From assembly GCF_000786105.1 (NCBI RefSeq), contig NZ_JTEV01000002.1, positions 1-37,451 on the forward strand: DNA of 37,451 nucleotides, given 5' to 3'. This document shows positions 8,574 through 15,362 of the stretch, one piece after another. Under the pieces are notes generated by a model. It was given only the letters and a program-made list of their open reading frames with translations, was not told the origin of the DNA and searched no databases. The stretch is from Bdellovibrio sp. ArHS. Lineage in GTDB: Bacteria > Bdellovibrionota > Bdellovibrionia > Bdellovibrionales > Bdellovibrionaceae. Position 1 is the stretch's first letter, and every line of letters starts with the position of its first letter. A program made the position numbers and the translations under genes.

Positions 8574-9292
8574 GTATGCTCACCATCAAAGACATCTCGA
8601 AATCCTTCAAAAAACGCAAGGTCGTTGATGGCGTTTCTTTTTCCGTGGAATCTGGCCAGGTCGTAGGGCTTCTTGGACCTAATGGCGCCGGTAAAACGAC
8701 TTCGTTTTATATGGTTGTTGGGTTGATTCAGTCAGACTCTGGAACTATCAACATCGACGAAGTGAATATTTCCAAGGAACCCATGTATCGTCGCGCGCGG
8801 GTGGGGCTTAGTTATCTGGCGCAGGAACCCAGCATTTTCAGAAAACTCACGGTGGCCGAAAACATCATCGTCGCTTTAGAGGCGCACGGGTATTCGGGCG
8901 CCCAACGTTCCGAAAAACTGGAGCAGTTGATTGGCGACTTCCATGTCGGCCATATTCGCGACAGCTATGGTTATGCTTTGTCGGGTGGTGAGCGCCGTCG
9001 TGTGGAAATTGCCCGAGCTTTGGCGGGGTCGCCGAAGTTTCTTCTTCTGGATGAGCCCTTCGCCGGGATCGACCCCATTGCGGTCGCCGACATTCAGAAT
9101 ATCATCCGCGATCTTAAGGCCAAAGGTATAGGAGTTCTGATCACGGATCATAACGTGCGTGAGACTTTAGGTATTTGCGATTATGCTTATATACTGAAGG
9201 ACGGGAAGATTCAGGTTAGCGGAAGTTCTGATGAAATCGCAAATTCTGAAATAGCTCGTAAATTCTATCTTGGGGAAAACTTTAAGTTATAA
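8570..9292 (+). CDS. lptB: LPS export ABC transporter ATP-binding protein LptB
   Basis: This 240-residue ABC ATPase has Walker A GPNGAGKT at residues 36-43, signature LSGGERRR, Walker B '[13 protein letters not shown]' and the switch His in 'ITDHNVRET'. The motif set and length are typical of LptB, which drives LPS extraction with LptF/LptG. No lptF or lptG is in the window. The ATG overlaps the lptC-like stop, showing translational coupling. A second in-frame ATG six bases later could also be used. Linkage lptC-lptB-rpoN is conserved in many Proteobacteria and supports the assignment. Confidence 0.93.
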   Translation: MSMLTIKDISKSFKKRKVVDGVSFSVESGQVVGLLGPNGAGKTTSFYMVVGLIQSDSGTINIDEVNISKEPMYRRARVGLSYLAQEPSIFRKLTVAENIIVALEAHGYSGAQRSEKLEQLIGDFHVGHIRDSYGYALSGGERRRVEIARALAGSPKFLLLDEPFAGIDPIAVADIQNIIRDLKAKGIGVLITDHNVRETLGICDYAYILKDGKIQVSGSSDEIANSEIARKFYLGENFKL

Positions 9293-9333
9293 TTCTATAG
9301 CCGCACCTTAGTGCGCACGAAAGGATACTCTTA

Positions 9334-10764
9334 ATGGCTCTCAGACAGACCATGAACCTGAGCCAGTCTCTGGTGATTACTCCGCAGCTGCAACAGGCCA
9401 TCAAGCTTTTGCAGATGTCGCGTATGGAGTTGGAGTCTGCGGTTCGTTCTGAGCTGGAAGAAAATCCTATTCTTGAAGAAGCAGAAACCCTCAAGGAAGA
9501 AGATCTTCAGCGCACGAAAGAAGCTGCAACTGAAGTGGAGCACTCCGAGTCTCCCGACCACAACGTCCAGGACCCGCAAAAACAAGATGAGTTCGAGTGG
9601 GAATCCTATATCGAAGCCAACCAAAAACCTCCTCAGTCAGGCATGGCGGGCTCTGAAGAAATCATGAACTATGAGAACGTCATCACGGCGTCTCAGACTT
9701 TGCATGATCATCTTTATTGGCAAGTAAAAATGAACGGCTTTTCCGAAGAAGAGGAACAGGCGGCGGATGCCTTGATCGGCGCAATCGACGACGAAGGTTA
9801 TATCAAAATTCCGTTGGAGCAGATTGCCGAAGAGGAAAAAATTGATTTGGGTCTGTTGGAAGATACTTTGACCCTGATCCACGAATTCGATCCTCCGGGC
9901 GTCGGCGCTCGTGATTTGAAAGAATGTCTGTTGATTCAGGCCAAACACCTGGAAGAAGACACCCATGATCTAGTCAGCCTGATTAACAATCACCTGAAGG
10001 ATCTTGAAAAGAAGAATTATGAAGCCATCGCGAAAGCTTTAAGTCGGGACGTCGAAGACGTTATCGAGATGTGTAAAATCATCTACGCGATGGATCCGAA
10101 GCCGGGTCGCGCTTTCGTCAGCAGCGATACACACTACGTGACCCCGGATGTGTACGTTTACAAAGTCGGCGACGACTATGTGGTGTCTTTGAATGAAGAC
10201 GGTTTGCCGCGTCTGAAAATTTCAAATTTCTATAAAAATATGCTTAAAGGTGGCAAGACCACTGGTGATAAAACTCAAGACTACATCCAGGATAAGCTGC
10301 GTTCCGCAGTATGGCTGATCAAGTCGATTCATCAAAGACAGCGGACGATTTACAAGGTGGCGGAATCCATTGTGAAGCATCAACGCGAGTTCTTTGAAAA
10401 AGGTTCCGAGTATTTAAAACCGATGGTTTTGCGCGATATCGCCAATGACATCGGCATGCATGAGTCGACAGTCAGTCGGGTGACGACGGCCAAGTACGTG
10501 CACACGCCCCAAGGTATTTACGAACTGAAATATTTCTTCAACTCCGGGATCAGTTCTTCGGACGGGGATGCTTTGGCATCCGAGTCGGTGAAGATCAAAA
10601 TCAAAGACCTGGTGGTGAAGGAAGACCCCAAGAACCCGCTTTCGGATCAGAAGATTGTGGATCTTTTGAAAGTGGAGGGGATTCAGATTGCTCGTCGTAC
10701 GGTGGCGAAGTACCGCGACATGCTTAAGATTCTTCCTTCTTCTCAGCGGAAGAAGTACTTCTAG
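9334..10764 (+). CDS. rpoN: RNA polymerase sigma-54 factor RpoN
   Basis: This 476-residue protein has all three parts of sigma-54. A Gln/Leu-rich region I (residues 1-50, 'SLVITPQLQQAIKLLQMSRM') contacts activators. An acidic region II spans about 50-125. Region III carries core binding, a helix-turn-helix ('MHESTVSRVTTAKYV') and the RpoN box ARRTVAKYR at residues 453-461, which reads the -24 element. AAGGAT precedes ATG 9334. A small hairpin CGCAC-CTTA-GTGCG (9302-9315) lies in the 41-base gap after lptB. The usual downstream neighbour hpf is displaced about 2 kb by a palindromic element and the apt/nucleosidase pair. Confidence 0.97.
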   Translation: MALRQTMNLSQSLVITPQLQQAIKLLQMSRMELESAVRSELEENPILEEAETLKEEDLQRTKEAATEVEHSESPDHNVQDPQKQDEFEWESYIEANQKPPQSGMAGSEEIMNYENVITASQTLHDHLYWQVKMNGFSEEEEQAADALIGAIDDEGYIKIPLEQIAEEEKIDLGLLEDTLTLIHEFDPPGVGARDLKECLLIQAKHLEEDTHDLVSLINNHLKDLEKKNYEAIAKALSRDVEDVIEMCKIIYAMDPKPGRAFVSSDTHYVTPDVYVYKVGDDYVVSLNEDGLPRLKISNFYKNMLKGGKTTGDKTQDYIQDKLRSAVWLIKSIHQRQRTIYKVAESIVKHQREFFEKGSEYLKPMVLRDIANDIGMHESTVSRVTTAKYVHTPQGIYELKYFFNSGISSSDGDALASESVKIKIKDLVVKEDPKNPLSDQKIVDLLKVEGIQIARRTVAKYRDMLKILPSSQRKKYF

Positions 10765-10781
10765 TTATTATCGGAGTGCTC

Positions 10782-10934
10782 GTTTGCTTGAAGAGGGGCT
10801 GGGTATAGCTCCATGCTTCGAGCGGCACGCCTTCCTGGCTCGGTCACCGCCGCGCTTTGCGCGGTTCGCGCCATCGTGGCGCCGGCTAAGGCCGCTCTGC
10901 GATGGAGCTATACCCAGCCCCTCTTCAAGCAAAC
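10782..10934. repeat. 153-bp palindromic element, possible MITE- or REP-like repeat
   Basis: Bases 10782-10814 and 10902-10934 are perfect 33-bp inverted repeats. After a short internal loop the arms pair again (GAGCGGC 10820-10826 with GCCGCTC 10891-10897). The core holds two more GC-rich hairpins: CCGCGC-TTT-GCGCGG (10850-10864) and GCGCCA-TCG-TGGCGC (10868-10882). As DNA it could extrude as a branched cruciform; as RNA it would form a very stable multi-arm fold after rpoN. The small open frames across it look incidental. No target-site duplication is obvious. The inverted repeats are seen directly; membership of a multicopy family is inferred. Confidence 0.85.
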
Positions 10935-11033
10935 TTTGTTTCTCGGTAAAAAAGATTTTACTTCGTTTTGGAATAAGAAATTCATCTTCTATTTTTTTTG
11001 GGCTGGATCTTTGCTGATGGGCTTTGGCTAAAC

Positions 11034-11062
11034 TTTACTCGACAGGGTTCTGTATCTAAGAT
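11034..11062 (+). promoter_or_regulatory. possible sigma-70 promoter for apt-nucleosidase
   Basis: TTTACT (11034-11039) and TAAGAT (11057-11062) are separated by 17 bases, each with 4/6 matches to consensus. They lie 41 bases before the GTG start of apt. The palindromic element just upstream would probably block read-through from rpoN, so a local promoter is expected. The rest of the 10935-11102 gap shows only T-rich sequence. Confidence 0.35.
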
Positions 11063-11102
11063 ATGGGTTTTGGGTCGTTTTCTTTTCTGCTAGGAGAATG
11101 CC

Positions 11103-11600
11103 GTGGATTTGAAGAGTTTGATTCGTGATGTGCCTAATTTTCCCAAAGAGGGAATTCTTTTTCGGGATATGTCGCCTCTTTTGCAAAATGCCGAGGCGAT
11201 GGACTTTGTATCTCGTAATTTGGTGAAGGATGTGGATCTTTCGCAGATTGATTATTTTGCGGGAATTGAATCGCGGGGTTTTATTCTGGCGGCGCATATG
11301 GCGGCGACTCATAAGAAAGGTTTTCTGCCGATTCGTAAGGCGGGGAAATTGCCACCACCGACTTTGAAGCTTTCTTATGCTTTGGAATATGGCTCGGCCG
11401 AAATTGAACTGCCTTTAGGAAATTCTCGGATCATGATTATTGATGACGTTTTGGCGACTGGCGGAACCTTGCAGGCGGCGATTGATTTAAGCAAACTGGC
11501 GGGCTACGACGTGAAAGCGGTCGCGGTCCTGGTGAATCTGACTTTTCTGAATAAGATGAAATTTAATAACAAAGAGGTGCATTCCCTTGTTCAATATTAA
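11103..11600 (+). CDS. apt: adenine phosphoribosyltransferase
   Basis: This 165-residue type I phosphoribosyltransferase converts adenine and PRPP to AMP. Evidence is the N-terminal 'IRDVPNFPKEGILFRDMSPL', typical of Apt, the 'GIESRGFILAA' loop, and the PRPP-binding 'IMIIDDVLATGGTL' at about residues 110-123. GTG 11103 is the start because AGGAGA (11092-11097) lies five bases upstream; a nearby ATG at 11098 is out of frame. Its last 14 bases overlap the next gene, an MTA/SAH nucleosidase that would release adenine. The pair forms a compact adenine-recycling unit. Confidence 0.92.
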   Translation: MDLKSLIRDVPNFPKEGILFRDMSPLLQNAEAMDFVSRNLVKDVDLSQIDYFAGIESRGFILAAHMAATHKKGFLPIRKAGKLPPPTLKLSYALEYGSAEIELPLGNSRIMIIDDVLATGGTLQAAIDLSKLAGYDVKAVAVLVNLTFLNKMKFNNKEVHSLVQY

Positions 11601-12162
11601 TGATGTCGCTTTGGTGATGGCTTTGCCTGGGGAATCCCAAGGTTTTTTCGAAAAAGAAAAATTTCAAATTTTCTATACCGGCATTGGCAAGGTGAACGCG
11701 GCGGCAACCGCCATGGATGTCATTCATAAAACCAAATGCAAGGTGATGATCAATCTGGGAACGGCGGGAAGTTCTAAATTTAAAACGCATGATCTGGTCG
11801 AAGTTTCGGCGTTCGTGCAAAGAGACATGGATATTTCCCCTTTGGGATTCAAAGTCGGCGAAACTCCCTTTGATCCACTTCCAGCGGCGATAGAGCTGAT
11901 CCCTTATTTTAACGAGCTTTCCAAGGGGATTTGCGGAACAGGTGATAGTTTTGAAACAGGAACTCCGAAAGTTTCTTGCGATCTCGTTGATATGGAAGGC
12001 TACGCACTGGCAAAAGTGTGTCGCAAAATGGGAGTTCAACTTATTTCGCTTAAGTACATTACAGACGGAGCCGATCATAATGCTCACAACGACTGGCAAG
12101 AGAATCTCGTCCACGGGGCGAAGAAACTTTTAGAGTATTATAAAAAAATGGTGACGCTTTAG
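11587..12162 (+). CDS. short 5'-methylthioadenosine/S-adenosylhomocysteine nucleosidase-like protein
   Basis: This is a 191-residue nucleosidase of the MTAN (Pfs/MtnN) family, shorter than the usual ~230. Recognisable parts are the N-terminal strand ending in P-G-E (Glu16, equivalent to the water-activating Glu12), 'YTGIGKVNAAATAM', 'INLGTAGS', 'GTGDSF', 'VDMEGYALA' with ribose-binding Glu137, and 'ITDGAD' with catalytic Asp160. It should cleave SAH or MTA (or 5'-deoxyadenosine) to adenine plus the thio-ribose. TTG 11587 is supported by AGAGGTG seven bases upstream. Overlap with apt, and metK about 2 kb downstream, fit SAM by-product recycling. Substrate preference cannot be told from sequence. 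Confidence 0.85.
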   Translation: MFNINDVALVMALPGESQGFFEKEKFQIFYTGIGKVNAAATAMDVIHKTKCKVMINLGTAGSSKFKTHDLVEVSAFVQRDMDISPLGFKVGETPFDPLPAAIELIPYFNELSKGICGTGDSFETGTPKVSCDLVDMEGYALAKVCRKMGVQLISLKYITDGADHNAHNDWQENLVHGAKKLLEYYKKMVTL

Positions 12163-12174
12163 TCGCCGAACCTT

Positions 12175-12210
12175 GGCTGAAGCTTCGTTAAATCGGGGCT
12201 TCAGCCTTTC
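12175..12210 (+). terminator. Rho-independent terminator after the nucleosidase gene
   Basis: GGCTGAAGC (12175-12183) pairs perfectly with GCTTCAGCC (12198-12206), with a 14-base loop and a short T-run after it. It lies 13 bases past the nucleosidase stop. The weak T-tract makes efficiency uncertain. Confidence 0.7.
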
Positions 12211-12275
12211 CATTTCTGCCCTTCCTCTCCGCGGTTAAAAAAAGCGAGCCGTCTCGACCTGAGACACGAATTTAC

Positions 12276-12302
12276 TCATCTTTGGTCGGGGTCTTCCGAT
12301 AA
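12276..12302 (+). promoter_or_regulatory. sigma-28 (FliA)-type promoter, copy 1
   Basis: TCATCTTT (12276-12283), 11 bases, then TCCGATAA (12295-12302) fits the FliA layout TAAAGTTT-N11-GCCGATAA; the -10 is 7/8. The 16-mer CTCATCTTTGGTCGGG (12275-12290) and its 5-base distance to CCGATAA recur exactly at 12822-12849. Transcription should begin near 12309, almost at the ATG (12310) of the next gene, implying a leaderless mRNA. Confidence 0.65.
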
Positions 12303-12309
12303 GTTCAGC

Positions 12310-12807
12310 ATGAGATTTCCGCATTCTTCCTTCGCACAATGGGGAGTTTTATCCCTGGTCGCTTTTGCCGGTTTAAGTTTAGGCTATATCGCCCATCCCT
12401 TTAAAAATAAAGTGCCAGAACAAGATCACCAAGAAGTCGCGCAATTCTATGCGAAAGCTCATCAGTATTTTGCCGCCGGCAATTTTGAGGGGGCCCTGGA
12501 AGCTTCGGAAAAAATTCGTCGGCCGATTCCTCCGCGCTATGCGGATATTGAACAGTTGCAAAGAAAAGCGCGGGGAGCGCTGGCTGAGTATCAAAAAAAG
12601 TTAAAAGACGGAAAACTAAATCCAACCCACGTGGATCGGCTGCCTGCCGCGCTTCGAGATTCTTATTTCGATGCGCGTATTGAGGCGGATCAGGGGCGTT
12701 GTCGGGCGGCTTATGATCATATGGCCCCGGTCAGTCGATATTTAAATAATAGAGAACACCTCGAAATTTTTAAGCACTGCCGATTAACCAAAAATAAATC
12801 CAAATGA
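12310..12807 (+). CDS. membrane-anchored helical (TPR-like) protein
   Basis: This 165-residue protein has one N-terminal hydrophobic helix (about residues 11-28, 'GVLSLVAFAGLSLGYIAH') and a helical periplasmic part containing a TPR-like pair ('VAQFYAKAHQYFAAGNFEGA'). Two Cys lie near the C-terminus. I do not recognise a specific family. No Shine-Dalgarno precedes ATG 12310, and a FliA-type promoter ends eight bases before it, so a leaderless transcript is likely. A second promoter of the same design follows before hpf. Function is unknown; the context suggests expression in motile cells. Confidence 0.75.
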   Translation: MRFPHSSFAQWGVLSLVAFAGLSLGYIAHPFKNKVPEQDHQEVAQFYAKAHQYFAAGNFEGALEASEKIRRPIPPRYADIEQLQRKARGALAEYQKKLKDGKLNPTHVDRLPAALRDSYFDARIEADQGRCRAAYDHMAPVSRYLNNREHLEIFKHCRLTKNKSK

Positions 12808-12822
12808 GTCTCAAAATAAGGC

Positions 12823-12849
12823 TCATCTTTGGTCGGGTAAGGCCGATAA
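12823..12849 (+). promoter_or_regulatory. sigma-28 (FliA)-type promoter, copy 2, before hpf
   Basis: TCATCTTT (12823-12830), 11 bases, then GCCGATAA (12842-12849), an exact match to the FliA -10 consensus. The 16-base block upstream is identical to copy 1 at 12275-12290. Expected start of transcription is near 12856, giving a leader of about 37 bases with AAGGAGAAG before the hpf ATG. Confidence 0.75.
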
Positions 12850-12892
12850 AGAACTAAGAGCTGAATAAGCAGCCAATAAGGAGAAGAAACCC

Positions 12893-13243
12893 ATGAAACT
12901 CAACTACACATTTAAGCACCTTGATCACTCCGACGCACTTGTGAATTATACCGAGGAACGTATGGAGGAAATCGGTCGCTTTTTGCTTAGAGAAGGCTAT
13001 GGCAATATTTATTTCTCTAAAACAAAAAATGAATTCTGTGTTGAAGTTTCCATAAATACCCGCGAAAAATATTTTAAAGCCTCCGCTTATGGTGCGGACG
13101 TTTACGGTGCGGTGGATGCCGCGGCTGAGAAACTGGAAAAACAATTCTTGAAAACCAGCAAGCAGTACAAGAATCACAAAAAGCCGGAGCTTTCTAAAGA
13201 AGGACGTTTGGATCAGGCCATTCGCTTTAAAAAAGCAGCTTGA
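12893..13243 (+). CDS. hpf: short ribosome hibernation promoting factor (HPF/RaiA family)
   Basis: The gene encodes 116 residues with the beta-alpha-beta-beta-beta-alpha pattern of the HPF/RaiA (S30AE) fold: 'MKLNYTFKHLDHSDALVNYT', 'EFCVEVSINTREKYFKASAY' and 'DVYGAVDAAAEKLEKQF'. It lacks the C-terminal dimerisation domain of long HPF, so it is the short form that binds the 30S decoding site in 70S/100S hibernation. A strong AAGGAG precedes ATG 12893. Linkage to rpoN is classical in Proteobacteria, although about 2 kb of other genes intervene here. The FliA-type promoter in front suggests activation in the motile stage. Confidence 0.92.
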   Translation: MKLNYTFKHLDHSDALVNYTEERMEEIGRFLLREGYGNIYFSKTKNEFCVEVSINTREKYFKASAYGADVYGAVDAAAEKLEKQFLKTSKQYKNHKKPELSKEGRLDQAIRFKKAA

Positions 13244-13282
13244 TATTTTTTAAGATATAAACGAAATTTTATGGAACAACAA

Positions 13283-13314
13283 ACAGGGTGGCGCAAAGGC
13301 CACCCTGTTTTTTT
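13283..13314 (+). terminator. strong Rho-independent terminator after hpf
   Basis: ACAGGGTGGC (13283-13292) pairs with GCCACCCTGT (13299-13308), a perfect 10-bp stem with a 6-base loop. It is followed by a run of seven T. It ends the hpf transcript. Confidence 0.93.
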
Positions 13315-13340
13315 ATTTTCTGGCACGTTTTGGACAATTT

Positions 13341-13949
13341 ATGACGACGCACGATTCTCAAGGTTATTGGGGAAGCTTTCTTTTTTCCGCAGCTGTAGCT
13401 GACGACAGCATGACGATTCGCTATAAATCTCGGTTGCTGGTTTTGATTACGCTCATTACGGGACTCTTGATGTGGACGTATTCGTTCATATCCATTTTTT
13501 TTGTTCAGGGAAGAACCCTGGGGATGATCGGCGTAATCTGTTCCACAATTCATCTTTTATCGCCTGTGGTGTATCGGCTCAGTCGTTCGATGACGGTCGC
13601 GGCCTACAATATGGTCGTCGCCGGGATGGCATTTCAGTTTTCTTTTTCCTTTTTTACGGGCGGCTTTTACGCTCCCACGCTCATTTGGTTTGCTGTTTTG
13701 CCCCTGATTGTCGGCCTTTTGACCAATCGGGCGCATGCCGCTTTGTGGACGCTGATCTCAGCCACTGCTTATGTCGGGATGTTTTTCCTGCAAGAGGCGG
13801 GCTGGGTTCCAGAGTCCACGCTTTCCGAGCTCGGTCGAACTTTAACTCAGTTTATGATTGGTTTGGGGCTTATCGGTCTGGTGGGTGGTTTCACCTTGTT
13901 TTTCCTGGAGCTGAGCTATTTTTACTATCATAAACCCAAGGGTTCTTGA
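13341..13949 (+). CDS. multi-pass membrane protein resembling a sensor domain without an output domain
   Basis: This 202-residue protein has a soluble N-terminus and then about six membrane helices ('LLVLITLITGLLMWTYSFI', 'TLGMIGVICSTIHLLSPVVY', 'NMVVAGMAFQFSFSFF', 'TLIWFAVLPLIVGLL' and two more). The 'TGGFYAPTLIWFAVLPL' motif recalls the six-helix N-terminal domains of some membrane histidine kinases and diguanylate cyclases. Here the frame stops right after the last helix, with no kinase, PAS or GGDEF domain. The resemblance is from memory and the role is unknown. No ribosome site precedes ATG 13341; ATG 13410, just before the first helix, is an alternative. It lies between the hpf terminator and metK. 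Confidence 0.7.
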   Translation: MTTHDSQGYWGSFLFSAAVADDSMTIRYKSRLLVLITLITGLLMWTYSFISIFFVQGRTLGMIGVICSTIHLLSPVVYRLSRSMTVAAYNMVVAGMAFQFSFSFFTGGFYAPTLIWFAVLPLIVGLLTNRAHAALWTLISATAYVGMFFLQEAGWVPESTLSELGRTLTQFMIGLGLIGLVGGFTLFFLELSYFYYHKPKGS

Positions 13950-13974
13950 CCCCTTTTGAGTCGTTTGCTAGTTT
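13946..13974 (+). promoter_or_regulatory. candidate sigma-70 promoter for metK
   Basis: TTGACC (13946-13951), a 17-base spacer and TAGTTT (13969-13974). The -35 is 5/6 and the -10 is poor. A second good -10-like hexamer, TATACT, lies at 14017-14022 without a clear -35. No SAM riboswitch architecture was recognised in 13950-14080. Confidence 0.4.
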
Positions 13975-14080
13975 GGCCGTTCGCTGAATGCGTAGGGTAT
14001 TCAGGATGGTTTGGAGTATACTTTTTCAAGGCTCCATGCCGAGCTCATTAAACAACTTTCCTAATGAGGAAACGAAAGCA

Positions 14081-15244
14081 GTGAAAAATTACCTTTTTAC
14101 GAGTGAATCCGTATCTGAGGGGCATCCCGATAAAATGGCAGACCAAATTTCCGATGGCATCTTGGATGCGATCTTGGATCAAGATCCCAAGGGCCGTGTT
14201 GCCTGCGAAACTCTCCTGACAACAGGTTTGGTTGTTGTTGGCGGTGAAATCACAACGTCAGCGAAAGTAAACTTCTCTGAAGTGGCTCGTGATGTTATTA
14301 AGCGTATTGGCTATGACCACTCTGACAAAGGTTTTGACTATAAAACTTGTGGCGTCATGATCGCCGTAGGACAGCAATCTCCAGATATCGCCGTCGGTGT
14401 TAAAGAGACATTGTCTGACGATCAAGGTGCTGGCGACCAGGGTTTGATGTTCGGTTATGCCGTAAATGAAACTCCGGAATTGATGCCTCTTTCAATTGCT
14501 ATGTCTCATAAACTTGTGAAGGATCTTGCTCAGCTTCGTAAAGAAGGTCGTGTCGACTGGTTGCGTCCTGATGCAAAATCTCAAGTAACTGTGCAGTACG
14601 AAAACGGTGTTGCAAAGCGTATCGACGCTGTCGTGATCTCTACTCAACACTCTGAAAGCGTTTCCAACGCGACAATCAAAGAGTTTATCACGGAAGAATT
14701 GATTAAAAAGTCCATCCCAGGAAACTGGCTTGATGCCAAAACGAAATTCTTCATCAACCCAACAGGCCGTTTCGTTACAGGTGGCCCGATGGGAGACGCT
14801 GGTTTGACCGGTCGTAAGATCATCGTGGACACCTATGGTGGTCACGGTGCTCACGGTGGTGGCGCTTTCTCTGGAAAAGATCCTTCGAAAGTGGACCGTT
14901 CTGCAGCTTACGCATCTCGTCATATTGCTAAGAACATCGTGGGAGCCGGTTTGGCTGACAGATGTTTGGTGCAAGTAGCCTACGCGATCGGCGTGGCAGA
15001 GCCGGTAAGCATCACTGTTAATGATTACGGAACAAGCAAAGTGGGACCTGAGGTTCTTGAACAAGCGGTTCGTAAGGTTTTTGACCTTCGCCCGGCAAGA
15101 ATTACGAAGGAATTGGATCTATTACGTCCAATTTACAGCAAAACGGCTGCTTACGGTCACTTCGGCCGCAATGAAGACTCTTTCACTTGGGAAAAACTAA
15201 ACAAAGTGGACCAATTGAAAGAAGCTGTAGCGACTTTAAAGTAA
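14081..15244 (+). CDS. metK: S-adenosylmethionine synthetase
   Basis: MetK makes S-adenosylmethionine from methionine and ATP. The 387-residue length matches E. coli (384). Visible motifs are '[19 protein letters not shown]' near the start (ATP/metal binding), '[12 protein letters not shown]' and the P-loop-like '[16 protein letters not shown]'. GTG 14081 is chosen because the family begins Met-(Lys)-Asn-Tyr-Leu-Phe-Thr-Ser; the frame is open to ATG 13988 but those extra 31 residues have no family counterpart. GAGGA is at 14066-14070. The nearby apt/nucleosidase pair would recycle products of SAM use. Confidence 0.97.
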   Translation: MKNYLFTSESVSEGHPDKMADQISDGILDAILDQDPKGRVACETLLTTGLVVVGGEITTSAKVNFSEVARDVIKRIGYDHSDKGFDYKTCGVMIAVGQQSPDIAVGVKETLSDDQGAGDQGLMFGYAVNETPELMPLSIAMSHKLVKDLAQLRKEGRVDWLRPDAKSQVTVQYENGVAKRIDAVVISTQHSESVSNATIKEFITEELIKKSIPGNWLDAKTKFFINPTGRFVTGGPMGDAGLTGRKIIVDTYGGHGAHGGGAFSGKDPSKVDRSAAYASRHIAKNIVGAGLADRCLVQVAYAIGVAEPVSITVNDYGTSKVGPEVLEQAVRKVFDLRPARITKELDLLRPIYSKTAAYGHFGRNEDSFTWEKLNKVDQLKEAVATLK

Positions 15245-15297
15245 TCAGTCTTGTGCCGGGAAACACCCTGTCCTGACTAAAAAAAAGCTTAATCATT

Positions 15298-15333
15298 GCG
15301 CCGAGTTGTTTCTAGCAACTCGGCGCTTCTTTT
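15298..15333 (+). terminator. Rho-independent terminator after metK
   Basis: GCGCCGAGTTG (15298-15308) pairs with CAACTCGGCGC (15316-15326), a perfect 11-bp stem with a 7-base loop. It is followed by TTCTTTT. Confidence 0.93.
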
Positions 15334-15334
15334 A

Positions 15335-15340
15335 TATAAT
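15335..15340 (+). promoter_or_regulatory. possible -10 box for lepA-lepB operon
   Basis: A perfect TATAAT follows immediately after the metK terminator T-run, 23 bases before lepA ATG 15363. A convincing -35 at 16-18 bases is not visible because the terminator stem occupies that stretch. Promoter status is therefore tentative. Confidence 0.35.
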
Positions 15341-15362
15341 GGGCGCACGAAAAAGAGGCTCA

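Noticed and set aside
10688-11031. Open frames of 109 and 72 codons across the palindromic element
   Set aside because: They arise from the inverted repeat and GC-rich hairpins, have low-complexity Arg/Pro/Ser composition and no ribosome site.
13319-13336. Possible sigma-54 site (TGGCACG followed by TTTTGGACA) before the gene at 13341
   Set aside because: The -24 half fits, but the invariant GC of the -12 half is missing at the required spacing.
13950-14080. SAM riboswitch in the metK leader
   Set aside because: I looked for conserved SAM-I and SAM-II cores and saw neither; only promoter-like hexamers are present.
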